10,613 nt of DNA from an uncultured Bacilli bacterium (GCA_910578745.1 CAJTSN010000050.1:1-10613); one strand, 5' to 3'. Counted from the stretch's first letter, positions 1 to 6,433 are shown. Notes: a model not told the origin generated them from the sequence alone. A program made the numbers and translations.

Positions 1-434
1 GTAACGTTCAATCCTGATCAGTGGATTTACTTATTACACTTTTATAGTACCAAATTCGTGTCTAAAAACTTGACATAAATTTAAGTTTTATCAAGAAACG
101 GATTTTTAGAAAAGGTTAAAATGAAGAAAACATATGAAAAATATAAAAGAATTAGAATTGTTAAAATAACAAGTAAATGGAGACAATAAGTATCTAATTG
201 AAAACAAATGATTTTATAAAATAATGCAATTCATTGTATGTTCAGGATAAAAATATTTTGAAAAATTCAATTTGCTTAGGTTGCACCATTGACGAATCTG
301 TTCGAACTTTTCGAACTTTAAATACATTTTCAATCTGAAGTATGATTTCTTTTTATTTTATATAAAAATACCGACGAAACAACTTTGTTCGTATGACAAA
401 AACCTAGGAGGTATCTATAATTTATACCATGAAA
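1..434. other. Gene-free left flank, no recognised gene
   Basis: No open frame of useful length or recognised RNA lies here on either strand. The stretch is AT-rich. It contains a tandem repeat with TTCGAA cores (299-318), a small bulged hairpin at about 374-393 (arms ACGAA-A-CAA and TTGTTCGT), and a good Shine-Dalgarno-like AGGAGG at about 406-411 that is followed only by an 8-codon frame starting at 429. A 22-codon frame at 121-189 has a weak ribosome site and no recognisable features. The stretch could be the 5' flank of the gene at 491 or the edge of a mobile element that extends to the left. Confidence 0.5.
299..318. repeat. Tandem 9-bp direct repeat with palindromic TTCGAA cores
   Basis: The unit TTCGAACTT occurs twice back to back (301-309 and 310-318). 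The first copy sits in the 8-bp perfect palindrome GTTCGAAC (300-307). Two palindromic cores 9 bp apart, nearly one helical turn, could be a regulator binding site. It lies about 115 bp upstream of the -35 box of the 491-850 gene, which is far for a simple operator. The repeat is seen directly; a function is speculation. Confidence 0.45.
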
Positions 435-463
435 TTGACAAAAATACTATTTTGATATAAAAT
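435..463 (+). promoter_or_regulatory. Sigma-A-type promoter of the 119-residue orphan gene
   Basis: A perfect -35 box TTGACA (435-440) is followed after 17 bases by TAAAAT (458-463), five of six to the -10 consensus. Transcription would start at about 470. A GGAGG ribosome site (476-480) lies 10 bases before the ATG at 491. Confidence 0.7.
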
Positions 464-490
464 AACAATCAGATTGGAGGGTTTATATTT

Positions 491-850
491 ATGTCAAAAA
501 ATTATAGGGTAACTGAATCGAATGGATTAACTAGAGATTGTATTATAAATGAAGCATATAACATAACATGTACTAATGGTGAAAATCAAGTGAGAGATGT
601 AAAAGTAGATGTGCTTACAAGTAATAAAGATATAGTAATAAAAAAACTTATTGAGGATTTGGTAGAAACGACCAATAAAATGCATTGTTATAAAGAGATA
701 ATTTATGCTTTAATACAGAAAAATCTATTACCACAGGAAATTCAAAATATTATACTTGCCTCATTTAATGAAGTAAGTATTTCTAGTGATGACAACAAAA
801 AAGAAAATAAATTATATTTTAGAAAATGGTTGAGTTTATTAGCAAAATAG
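491..850 (+). CDS. Orphan protein of unknown function, 119 aa
   Basis: I do not recognise this protein. It has no signal peptide, membrane segment or cysteine/histidine metal motif. The N-terminal third (about residues 1-48) looks beta-rich and contains two cysteines (C17 and C27). From about residue 49 to 95 it looks helical, with alternating leucines and isoleucines and charged residues. The end is lysine-rich and hydrophobic (about 105-119). It is a convincing gene because a strong promoter (435-463) and a GGAGG site 10 bases upstream precede it, and a hairpin cluster (894-968) follows it. It stands alone, with no operon partner, in the gene-poor left part, which fits an accessory or horizontally acquired gene. 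A cytoplasmic location is inferred from the lack of export signals. Confidence 0.72.
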   Translation: MSKNYRVTESNGLTRDCIINEAYNITCTNGENQVRDVKVDVLTSNKDIVIKKLIEDLVETTNKMHCYKEIIYALIQKNLLPQEIQNIILASFNEVSISSDDNKKENKLYFRKWLSLLAK

Positions 851-893
851 ATTATTATATACATAGATGAAAGAAATTTCATACAATAAAAAA

Positions 894-975
894 GGGAATA
901 CCTAGTTTTGACGAGTTAGGTACTATCCCAAAAGTTTTGGTTTTAGTACCACTTTGCAGTTGGTACTATTTTTAT
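894..975 (+). terminator. Competing hairpins ending in an intrinsic terminator (attenuator-like)
   Basis: The last hairpin has perfect 8-bp arms TAGTACCA (944-951) and TGGTACTA (961-968) followed by a T-rich run, a plausible intrinsic terminator for the 491-850 gene. Upstream, TACCT (899-903) can pair with AGGTA (918-922), extended by GGGA/TCCC (894-897 with 926-929). The second arm, GGTACTA (919-925), can instead pair with TAGTACC (944-950), stacked on CCAAAA/TTTTGG (928-933 with 935-940). The 1:2, 2:3 and 3:4 pairings exclude one another in part, as in an attenuator. No gene lies directly downstream, so plain termination is the safe reading. Confidence 0.6.
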
Positions 976-1015
976 TAACATGATAAGAATCACAATAATA
1001 AGGAGTATTATGATA

Positions 1016-1196
1016 CCTGAGTTTTGTAGTTGTAAAAATATACAAAACTCGGGAATTACTGGATTAAAAAAAGATATAGTCTCCATTAAATTATAATTTG
1101 ATATACGTATACGTTATGAAAAGTAAAAATCCTCAAAAATCCTATAAATAAAAAGAAAATTGATGATTTTTCGATTTTTGAACTACAAAACTCGGG
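1016..1196. repeat. 181-bp segment with 16-bp terminal inverted repeats, MITE-like
   Basis: CCTGAGTTTTGTAGTT (1016-1031) is the inverted complement of 1181-1196 with a single difference in 16 positions. A third, partial copy (TACAAAACTCGGGA, 1041-1054) is in direct orientation to the right end (1184-1197), 143 bp away, and forms a hairpin with the left end (1016-1028 with 1041-1053). The interior is AT-rich and non-coding. Terminal inverted repeats on a short non-coding body are the layout of a miniature inverted-repeat element or the leftover ends of an insertion sequence. No target-site duplication is visible, so a decayed element or a regulatory structure remains possible. Confidence 0.45.
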
Positions 1197-1300
1197 ACTT
1201 TAACACATTTCCGAATTGTTAAAATCCAATCTTTCGCTTTTTCCATAAAAAATAGAAAGATTTAGCATATTGTCCAGTGTTACTAAAAAAGACACGACCA

Positions 1301-1309
1301 TGGTATAAT
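1301..1309 (+). promoter_or_regulatory. Extended -10 promoter of the acetyltransferase gene
   Basis: TGGTATAAT is a perfect TATAAT (1304-1309) preceded by the TG of an extended -10 element. No good -35 box lies at the usual distance (TTACTA at 1280-1285 is weak), as is common for extended -10 promoters. The start codon follows 35 bases downstream. Confidence 0.65.
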
Positions 1310-1344
1310 AGATGCTTAAAAAGAATCTAAAAAGGTGAAATCAC

Positions 1345-1911
1345 ATGAAAACCAAACTAAAAACAACATATCTAAAATATCCAAGTTTTGAAGATGTCAA
1401 TATGCTTGATGAATATGTAGAAGAATACAAAAAAATGTTTCCAAACTATCACGCAGTTTCAAGAGAAAACTATAAAGAACATTTAAGAGTTTGGGAAGAA
1501 CATAGAAAAGGAATCGGTACAAATGGAGTATTCAACAATTTTTGTTGGATAATTGACAATAATAAAATAATTGGATTATGTACTTTTAATATAAACCCTG
1601 AAGTAGATGAAAAATTTAGAATGTATGGAGGACATATTAGCTATTCAATACATCCAAAGTATAGAAATCAAGGCTATGGTACAATTGCATGTCATTTACT
1701 TATAAAAAAATGTCTAGAATTTGGAATAGAAGAAGTTATGATAACTTGTTATGATTGGAATAGTCCATCAAAGAAAGTAATCGAAAATAACTTTGGAATT
1801 TTAAAAGATAAAATAGAAAACAAAAATGAAATAAATTGTAGATACTTGATAAATACAAAACAGTCAATAAAAAAATTTGAAGAGAAACTTTTAAAAAAGT
1901 TATGGAAATGA
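1345..1911 (+). CDS. GNAT-family N-acetyltransferase, 188 aa
   Basis: Probably transfers an acetyl group from acetyl-CoA to an amine in the cytoplasm; the substrate cannot be read from the sequence. The family signature is visible: a beta strand GHISYSIHP (about 96-104) leads into the acetyl-CoA pyrophosphate loop R107-N-Q-G110-Y-G112, followed by the motif A helix (113-125). The N-S-P-S-K-K segment (139-144) with a following helix and N149-F-G fits motif B. The length is normal for a single GNAT domain plus a lysine-rich C-terminal helix. The ATG follows an AAGGTGA ribosome site at 7-8 bases and an extended -10 promoter. The gene is monocistronic, ends in TGA and is followed by a short hairpin terminator. 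Acetylation of small molecules, antibiotics or protein N-termini are all possible. Confidence 0.88.
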   Translation: MKTKLKTTYLKYPSFEDVNMLDEYVEEYKKMFPNYHAVSRENYKEHLRVWEEHRKGIGTNGVFNNFCWIIDNNKIIGLCTFNINPEVDEKFRMYGGHISYSIHPKYRNQGYGTIACHLLIKKCLEFGIEEVMITCYDWNSPSKKVIENNFGILKDKIENKNEINCRYLINTKQSIKKFEEKLLKKLWK

Positions 1912-1929
1912 TATTGGGCTTCTGTAAGA

Positions 1930-1954
1930 CTATCAAAATGATAGCTCTTTTTTT
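1930..1954 (+). terminator. Short intrinsic terminator after the acetyltransferase
   Basis: Arms CTATCA (1930-1935) and TGATAG (1939-1944) with a 3-base loop are followed by a run of seven T (1948-1954). The stem is short and AT-rich, so termination may be partial. Confidence 0.55.
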
Positions 1955-2049
1955 CGTTATAATAGTCCTTAAAATCATTTTTCTGTTTGTTGTATATAAT
2001 TTTAAGAATATAAATCTGCCTTATATAAATATCTCGAAAGTATAAAAAG

Positions 2050-2076
2050 AAAACGCTTGCTTATCAAAGCGTTTTT
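2050..2076. terminator. Bidirectional terminator hairpin
   Basis: AAAACGCTT (2050-2058) pairs perfectly with AAGCGTTTT (2067-2075) around an 8-base loop. T runs flank the stem on both strands. It backs up the acetyltransferase terminator and is the first convincing terminator downstream of the minus-strand operon ending at 2263. Confidence 0.65.
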
Positions 2077-2262
2077 ATATCAATTCAATAGAAATATTGT
2101 TTCAACTACAAAATTCTGTATACTTGTTTTTTATTTGATAAAGTTTCTTTCAAAATCATAATGGTATTTGCCTTTTAAACAATCCATACTTATATTTGTC
2201 TATATATCTCAAGTATCTTGAAATTAAAATTTCTTGTTACGATACAAACTTATATTTTTGAC

Positions 2263-2580
2263 TTAATGATGGAGAAGTTGACTATATACAAGAAGAAGTA
2301 TTAAAAGTATAGGAACAATAATACAAACTTGAAGTGTCAATTCCATCTCTGTAAACGCTATGGATAAAGAAGCAAATTTTTTTCTTATGTTAGAACATTC
2401 TTCCTTTAGTTCTGAACGAAGAGGCTTACTCATTTTTCTTTTTTTTCTCTCTTCCTTTTTATTAGGTTTCCTAATCTCTACTTGATTAAAGACTTCTTCT
2501 TTTTTTTTATCAAATGCCGCTTGGCTCTTTTTCTTTAATTCTTCTACCTTCTGTTTGTAAGAATCTTCTTTTTTGTTCAT
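2263..2580 (-). CDS. Small charged protein with C-terminal membrane anchor, 105 aa
   Basis: I do not recognise a family. From the ATG at 2580 the first 60 or so residues are extremely rich in Lys and Glu, with a likely coiled coil at about 1-30 and a basic KKEERKKRKMSK stretch in the middle. Residues from about 84 to 101 form a single hydrophobic segment (CIIVPILLILLLVYS), followed by a short tail ending in two His. This is the layout of a tail-anchored protein with its charged part in the cytoplasm. The frame stays open to a GTG at 2592, but the GGTGA ribosome site is correctly spaced only for the ATG at 2580. It starts 52 bases after the spmB stop with no terminator between, so it is probably the last gene of the dacB-spmA-spmB operon. 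Confidence 0.72.
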   Translation of the reverse strand: MNKKEDSYKQKVEELKKKSQAAFDKKKEEVFNQVEIRKPNKKEERKKRKMSKPLRSELKEECSNIRKKFASLSIAFTEMELTLQVCIIVPILLILLLVYSQLLHH

Positions 2581-2632
2581 ATATATCACCACATCATCAA
2601 TATTTTAACATTTCATTTTCTTTTTTTCAAGG

Positions 2633-3151
2633 CTAAAAAAAGAAGTGAGCAACAAGAAATGCAGCGACTATGCCAGCGAAATCAGCCATTAATCCAGCAA
2701 TAAGAGAATACCTTATTTTTTTTATTCCAATACTTCCAAAATATAAGGTCAAAACATAAAAAGTTGTATCTGTAGATCCTTGAATAATGGAAGCTAAAAA
2801 ACCTGAGAAACTATCGGGTCCGAATGTTTCTAAAATCGTGTTTAAAAGAGCTAATGCTGAAGAACCTGAAATAGGACGCATAATAGAAAGGGTTAAAATT
2901 TCAATAGGAACTTGTAAAAAAGAAAGAATCGGATTCATAAAAGATAAGCAAAATTCTAAGAAGCCACTTTTAATAAAAATATTGACCCCAAATACCATAG
3001 CTAGCATAGAAGGAAACATTGTTAAAATCATGGGAAAACTTTCTTTAGCGCCCTCTGTAAAGGAATCATACACATCTACTTTTTTTACTCCTCCATAAAT
3101 AAGGACGCATGCCACCATACATGGAATAATCAAATTGGATATAAATTGCAT
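2633..3151 (-). CDS. spmB: Spore maturation protein B
   Basis: Integral membrane protein of the nucleoside-recognition (Gate) domain family. In Bacillus, SpmA and SpmB act together in spore core dehydration; in non-sporulating bacteria the pair is thought to be a transporter of unknown substrate. The 172 residues match the family's usual length. Hallmarks are GGVKKVDVYDSFTEGAKESF near the start (20-39), RPISGSSAL (92-100) and QGSTDTTFYVLTLYFGS (124-140), separated by hydrophobic helices. The start codon directly abuts the spmA stop (TAA then ATG), and its AGGAGG ribosome site lies inside the end of spmA, so the two are co-translated in matched amounts. It ends in TAG, a normal stop here. Confidence 0.93.
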   Translation of the reverse strand: MQFISNLIIPCMVACVLIYGGVKKVDVYDSFTEGAKESFPMILTMFPSMLAMVFGVNIFIKSGFLEFCLSFMNPILSFLQVPIEILTLSIMRPISGSSALALLNTILETFGPDSFSGFLASIIQGSTDTTFYVLTLYFGSIGIKKIRYSLIAGLMADFAGIVAAFLVAHFFF

Positions 3152-3727
3152 TTAATGCCTCCTTGAAAGAAAATAATTACATAAAAGTCCTACAAAGGTG
3201 GATACAAAGGTTGCAATTAAGCAAGGAAGAACAATCGTTGTTGGTTCTACGCTTTTATGAAGCATTCGAAGAGATAAAATAGTTGTTGGAATTAAAGTAA
3301 GTCCACTCGTATTTAAAACTAAAAAAGTAATCATGCTCTTACTTGCGGTATCCTTTTTATCGTTTAAGGTTTGTAAAGATTGCATAGCCTTTAAACCAAA
3401 AGGAGTTGCTGCATTGCCAAGACCAAACATATTACAAATAACATTCGATGCAATATAACTTAATGATTCATGATTTTTTGGAATTTCTGGAAATAGATAT
3501 TTAAGAATACAAGCGATTTTTTGAGATAACTTTTTAAGTAGACCTGCATCTTCTGCTATTTTCATAATTCCAAGCCAAAGTGCCATAACTGGAAATATTT
3601 TTAAAATCATTCCAAAAGCAGTATCTGCACTTAATAAAATTTCTTCATTCAATACTTGCAAATTACCAGTTACAATACAAAAGAAAATACCACTGATAAT
3701 AAAAAATGCCCATATTTTATTTACCAT
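3152..3727 (-). CDS. spmA: Spore maturation protein A
   Basis: Partner of SpmB; a polytopic membrane protein of the nucleoside-recognition domain family. The 191 residues and the motif GLGNAATPFGLKAM (102-115) are characteristic, as is a second hydrophobic block with FLVLNTSGLTLIPTT (about 134-148) that lines the putative gate. Its ATG overlaps the last codons and stop of dacB by 7 bases, so translation is coupled to the upstream gene, and spmB follows with no gap. The dacB-spmA-spmB order is the one known from Bacillus subtilis, where the operon is read in the forespore. I see no forespore-specific promoter with confidence, so expression during sporulation is inferred from the family. Confidence 0.93.
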   Translation of the reverse strand: MVNKIWAFFIISGIFFCIVTGNLQVLNEEILLSADTAFGMILKIFPVMALWLGIMKIAEDAGLLKKLSQKIACILKYLFPEIPKNHESLSYIASNVICNMFGLGNAATPFGLKAMQSLQTLNDKKDTASKSMITFLVLNTSGLTLIPTTILSLRMLHKSVEPTTIVLPCLIATFVSTFVGLLCNYFLSRRH

Positions 3728-4815
3728 AATTTTTTAAACCATTCTATCAATTTTTGAAAATTGCTTTTTTTCTGTTCTATTTCTTTTTCTCTTACGAAAA
3801 TATCACGCACACCAATTTCTTCATCCCCTAAAAAGATTTTTACCTTTCCAACAACACTATCATTTTCGATAATTCTAGCTTTTTCAAGTTCAAATTTAAG
3901 TATGATTTGTTCTCGTTCTTCTTCTGTTAAGGCATATTTAAATGGTTCTTTTACATACAAATCATAATCTTCATAATAGACTTCATCATAAATTTGGATA
4001 TTCCCTTCCTTAATCAGTTCATAAGCCTTGTATGTAGCAAAACCATAGTCAAACAAATTCATGTGATCTTGCCAATCATTTCCATCATTTAAAGTAACGA
4101 CTACTAAATTTAGACCATCTTTGCTAGCGGTTGTAATGAGTGTCCTTCTTGCTTTTTCTGTGAAACCTGTCTTTCCCCCTGTTGTATATTTATACATAGT
4201 TAACAGTTTGTTCTTATTTGTCCAACGATATACATTTTTATTGGTTGTTAATTGATATTGTTTGGTTCCCATAATTGTTTTAAACGTTTCATTTTGATAA
4301 GCATATTTCATTAAAAGCGCCATATCGTAGGCGGTTGAATAATTGCCTTTTTCTTGATCTAATCCGCTTGGATTATTAAACTGTGAATTTGTCATGCCAA
4401 TTTGTTTGGCTTTCTCATTCATTTTAAGAACAAATTTATCGACACTTCCCGAAGTATGATGAGCAATCGCTAAGGCTGCGTCATTCCCACTCCTTAACAT
4501 AAGTCCATATAATAAGTCTTTCATTGTCAGTTCTTCCCCTTGTTTAATATATATACCTGAACCATAGGCGGTTTTAATTTCTTCCCCAATCGTTACCTTA
4601 TCCTCAATATTTTTATTTTCTATAGATACAATAGCTGTCATTACTTTAGAAATCGATGCTACACTTCTTTGATTATGAATATCTTCTGCATATAAAATAC
4701 GTCCTCCATCCATATCCATTAAAATAGCTGAAGTTGCCGAAGTAGAAACGGCATAAACCGTGCTTATTTTTGTTGAAAGTAAAACTAAAATAAATACCAA
4801 AAATACTTTTTTCAC
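3721..4815 (-). CDS. dacB: Serine-type D-Ala-D-Ala carboxypeptidase (DacB/DacF-like, PBP5 family)
   Basis: Penicillin-binding protein of peptidase family S11. It removes the terminal D-Ala from peptidoglycan pentapeptides outside the membrane and so limits cross-linking. A Sec signal peptide covers about residues 1-22 (Lys-Lys, hydrophobic core, cleavage near YA-V). All three catalytic motifs are present: S54-I-S-K57 with the nucleophile Ser54, S109-G-N111, and K215-T-G217. After the peptidase domain comes a beta-rich C-terminal domain (about 275-350) and an amphipathic end (LIEWFKKLW) typical of the membrane anchor in this class. The 364 residues are near the normal length. The start codon is GTG at 4815 with AGGTGA just upstream. 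First gene of the operon with spmA and spmB; the context favours a DacB (PBP5*) role over a vegetative DacA. Confidence 0.9.
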   Translation of the reverse strand: MKKVFLVFILVLLSTKISTVYAVSTSATSAILMDMDGGRILYAEDIHNQRSVASISKVMTAIVSIENKNIEDKVTIGEEIKTAYGSGIYIKQGEELTMKDLLYGLMLRSGNDAALAIAHHTSGSVDKFVLKMNEKAKQIGMTNSQFNNPSGLDQEKGNYSTAYDMALLMKYAYQNETFKTIMGTKQYQLTTNKNVYRWTNKNKLLTMYKYTTGGKTGFTEKARRTLITTASKDGLNLVVVTLNDGNDWQDHMNLFDYGFATYKAYELIKEGNIQIYDEVYYEDYDLYVKEPFKYALTEEEREQIILKFELEKARIIENDSVVGKVKIFLGDEEIGVRDIFVREKEIEQKKSNFQKLIEWFKKLW

Positions 4816-4825
4816 TTTATCACCT

Positions 4826-4852
4826 ATTATAAAGGTATGAAAAAAAGGACAA
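4826..4852 (-). promoter_or_regulatory. Possible dacB promoter overlapping the upstream terminator
   Basis: On the minus strand TATAAT (4826-4831) is preceded by TTGTCC (4847-4852) at 15 bases, inside the terminator stem of the preceding gene. If used, transcription would begin at about 4819, only a few bases before the GTG start, leaving the AGGTGA ribosome site out of the message. Either the mRNA is nearly leaderless or the real promoter lies further upstream and this match is chance. Confidence 0.35.
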
Positions 4853-4864
4853 AATATGTCCTTC
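4840..4864 (-). terminator. Intrinsic terminator of the LppM-like lipoprotein gene
   Basis: On the minus strand AAGGACA and TGTCCTT (4857-4863 and 4845-4851) form a perfect 7-bp stem with a 5-base loop, followed by an unbroken T run. It sits 16 bases after the stop of the gene at 4880-6406 and separates it from dacB. Confidence 0.8.
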
Positions 4865-4879
4865 TATGTTCTATTCTTC

Positions 4880-6406
4880 TTACTGAAAAGAATTGTTTTG
4901 ACCAAAAATATCGGTTGGATTTGCATTTGTCTGTGATTGTCCATTCAATGTTGTATTCTGTTGGGGTTGACTATTCATAGACATTGGTTGATTCATAGTT
5001 TGACTATTTGTTGGTACTTGTCTATTTTGTCCATTTGAATTAAAAACTTGACTAGGAAATGCTTGTCCAACTTGTCCATTTGCTGTTAAAGACGGATTCA
5101 TAGGTTGTTGACTGTTCATAGAAACGGGTTGTTGTCCAACATTCGCCTGTGTATTCATTGTCGGTACGCCTACTCCATTTTGATTATAATTCATCTGTCC
5201 TTGCCCACGAATACCTTCTGTTTGTACGAATGGATTTCCTACATTCTGATTATTTGGCATTGATTGATTTACTGTTTGTGTCATTGGACGCTGTTGCACC
5301 TGTGCATTTAAAGCACTTTGCGACGTTTGTTGCATAGTCTGTCCAATTGGTTGTGGAGTCGGTGTGATTGGATTTGGTTGCAAAACTGGTTTTGTCGTTA
5401 CAGGCACAGATTGTACTCTCGCTACTTGTTGGGTTTGATTTTCACTTGTTGGCATTGGTCCAATCATATTTGTCACTGCTGGATAAGACTCCTTCATTCC
5501 TCTATCTATGCTTGTTTTATCCTCAGATAAGTTTTTATTTCCTTTTTTTCTTGTGAAAAGTACGATTCCTACAATTAAGAGAAGAACGATAAGTACGATT
5601 CCTCCACCTAGAAGATAAATATTTTTCATATTATAAAGTTCAAAAGAAAATTCAATTGCATTATCCGCACTCATCAAATTCCAAGAGAGTTTCTTTCCAT
5701 CATTTTCAACAGTCGGTGCATTATGACTGAGTGCTTTATATGGTAAATTTACAGTAAAACGTAAATCCATTCCACTTGCTAAAATAGAAGGATCAAAATC
5801 ATCCATTATACCTGTTGATGTATTTCCACCACTTGTTATATTATTGCTGTTATTTCCTGTGGTTCCATTATTTATAGTAGCATCACTATCTGGTACATAA
5901 GTATCTGTCATATCTTTTATTTCATCTGACATAGAAGAATTTAATCTCGCCCTATACTCATTTTTAAAGAAACCCTTCTTTACAGTAAACAAAAACGTTT
6001 CTTCTGTTTCTTGCTCTTCTGTCTCTTCTTTTTCTATATCAGCAAAGCCAACAATCGATTCTAAATCTCCATCAACTTCTTTTGTTGTACTAATACTATC
6101 AATATTCTTTATCTTTAATTTTGCTTTTATTCCTGTATAGGAACCATCATCATATTTTTCTACTGAAACTCCCTTTTTCTTCATCTCTTCAATCTCTTTA
6201 TCATCCATATCAAAAAGATCCAATGCTCCATCGGCTGCGCCATTTTCTTGATTATACGCTTCTAAAAATGTTTTTGATAGACCCATATCCATAGAAAGAT
6301 TCATGCTTTTATCTTTATTTATGGTAAGATCTATATTCTCTCTAACACAACCTGTTGTTAAAAACAACATTAGAATTAATAAAATAAAACTCTTTTTATT
6401 CTTCAT
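4880..6406 (-). CDS. LppM-like lipoprotein with membrane segment and Q/N-rich tail, 508 aa
   Basis: Exported lipoprotein of unknown function. The signal sequence ends in the lipobox LTTGC, with Cys20 as the predicted lipidated residue. The region after it (CVRENIDLTINKDKSMNLSMD) and the beta-rich body to about residue 255 resemble the LppM (DUF3153) domain, with a glycine/asparagine/threonine-rich linker at about 180-198. A clear membrane helix (262-285) ends in RKKGNK, so what follows should be cytoplasmic. That tail, from about 321 to the end, is almost wholly Gln, Asn, Pro, Met, Ser and Thr in degenerate repeats, probably disordered. The frame is open to an ATG at 6412, but GGAG (6414-6417) is 1 base from that ATG and 7 bases from the ATG at 6406, so I place the start at 6406. 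It is a single-gene unit with its own terminator. Confidence 0.82.
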   Translation of the reverse strand: MKNKKSFILLILMLFLTTGCVRENIDLTINKDKSMNLSMDMGLSKTFLEAYNQENGAADGALDLFDMDDKEIEEMKKKGVSVEKYDDGSYTGIKAKLKIKNIDSISTTKEVDGDLESIVGFADIEKEETEEQETEETFLFTVKKGFFKNEYRARLNSSMSDEIKDMTDTYVPDSDATINNGTTGNNSNNITSGGNTSTGIMDDFDPSILASGMDLRFTVNLPYKALSHNAPTVENDGKKLSWNLMSADNAIEFSFELYNMKNIYLLGGGIVLIVLLLIVGIVLFTRKKGNKNLSEDKTSIDRGMKESYPAVTNMIGPMPTSENQTQQVARVQSVPVTTKPVLQPNPITPTPQPIGQTMQQTSQSALNAQVQQRPMTQTVNQSMPNNQNVGNPFVQTEGIRGQGQMNYNQNGVGVPTMNTQANVGQQPVSMNSQQPMNPSLTANGQVGQAFPSQVFNSNGQNRQVPTNSQTMNQPMSMNSQPQQNTTLNGQSQTNANPTDIFGQNNSFQ

Positions 6407-6433
6407 ATCCATACTCCTTATCTACTCTATTAA

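Larger units (their letters stand above)
851..1344. other. 494-bp gene-free stretch rich in inverted repeats
   Basis: No convincing coding frame on either strand. From left to right it holds a cluster of competing hairpins (894-968) ending in a T-rich run, a repeat-bounded segment (1016-1196) with a 10-bp palindrome TATACGTATA inside (1102-1111), an 8-bp inverted repeat (1228-1235 with 1255-1262), and the promoter of the acetyltransferase (1301-1309). Confidence 0.6.
1912..2262. other. Convergent intergenic region, 351 bp
   Basis: Lies between the converging acetyltransferase gene and the minus-strand gene ending at 2263. It contains a plus-strand terminator (1930-1954) and a second hairpin usable in both directions (2050-2076). 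Nothing gene-like is visible between 2077 and 2262, which is AT-rich and has only a 5-bp inverted repeat around 2214-2226. Confidence 0.55.

Noticed and set aside
40..85. Possible end of an insertion sequence (minus-strand frame ending FLDTNLVL before a stop, near a TCTAAAAACTTGACA motif)
   Set aside because: Too little sequence is in the window, and no transposase motif or matching inverted end was found.
121..189. 22-codon plus-strand frame starting MKKTYEKYKR
   Set aside because: The ribosome site is weak, no promoter is clear, and a lysine-rich short frame is expected by chance in such AT-rich DNA.
285..320. tRNA-like T-loop (GTTCGAAC)
   Set aside because: The bases around it do not form a T-arm stem, and no acceptor, D or anticodon arm can be drawn.
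429..455. 8-codon frame after an AGGAGG motif, as a possible leader peptide
   Set aside because: The spacing of about 17 bases from AGGAGG to the ATG is too long, and the frame overlaps the -35 box of the next promoter, so it would not be on that transcript.
1909..1911. TGA as tryptophan (Mycoplasma code)
   Set aside because: TGA serves as the stop in the ATGA overlap at 8764-8767 and in the acetyltransferase just before a terminator, while TGG encodes Trp throughout.
2787..3098. 103-codon plus-strand frame
   Set aside because: It lies wholly within spmB on the opposite strand; spmB has family motifs and a ribosome site, this frame has neither.
5149..5556. Three overlapping plus-strand frames
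   Set aside because: They are antisense to the repetitive Q/N-rich tail of the LppM-like lipoprotein and owe their openness to its biased composition.
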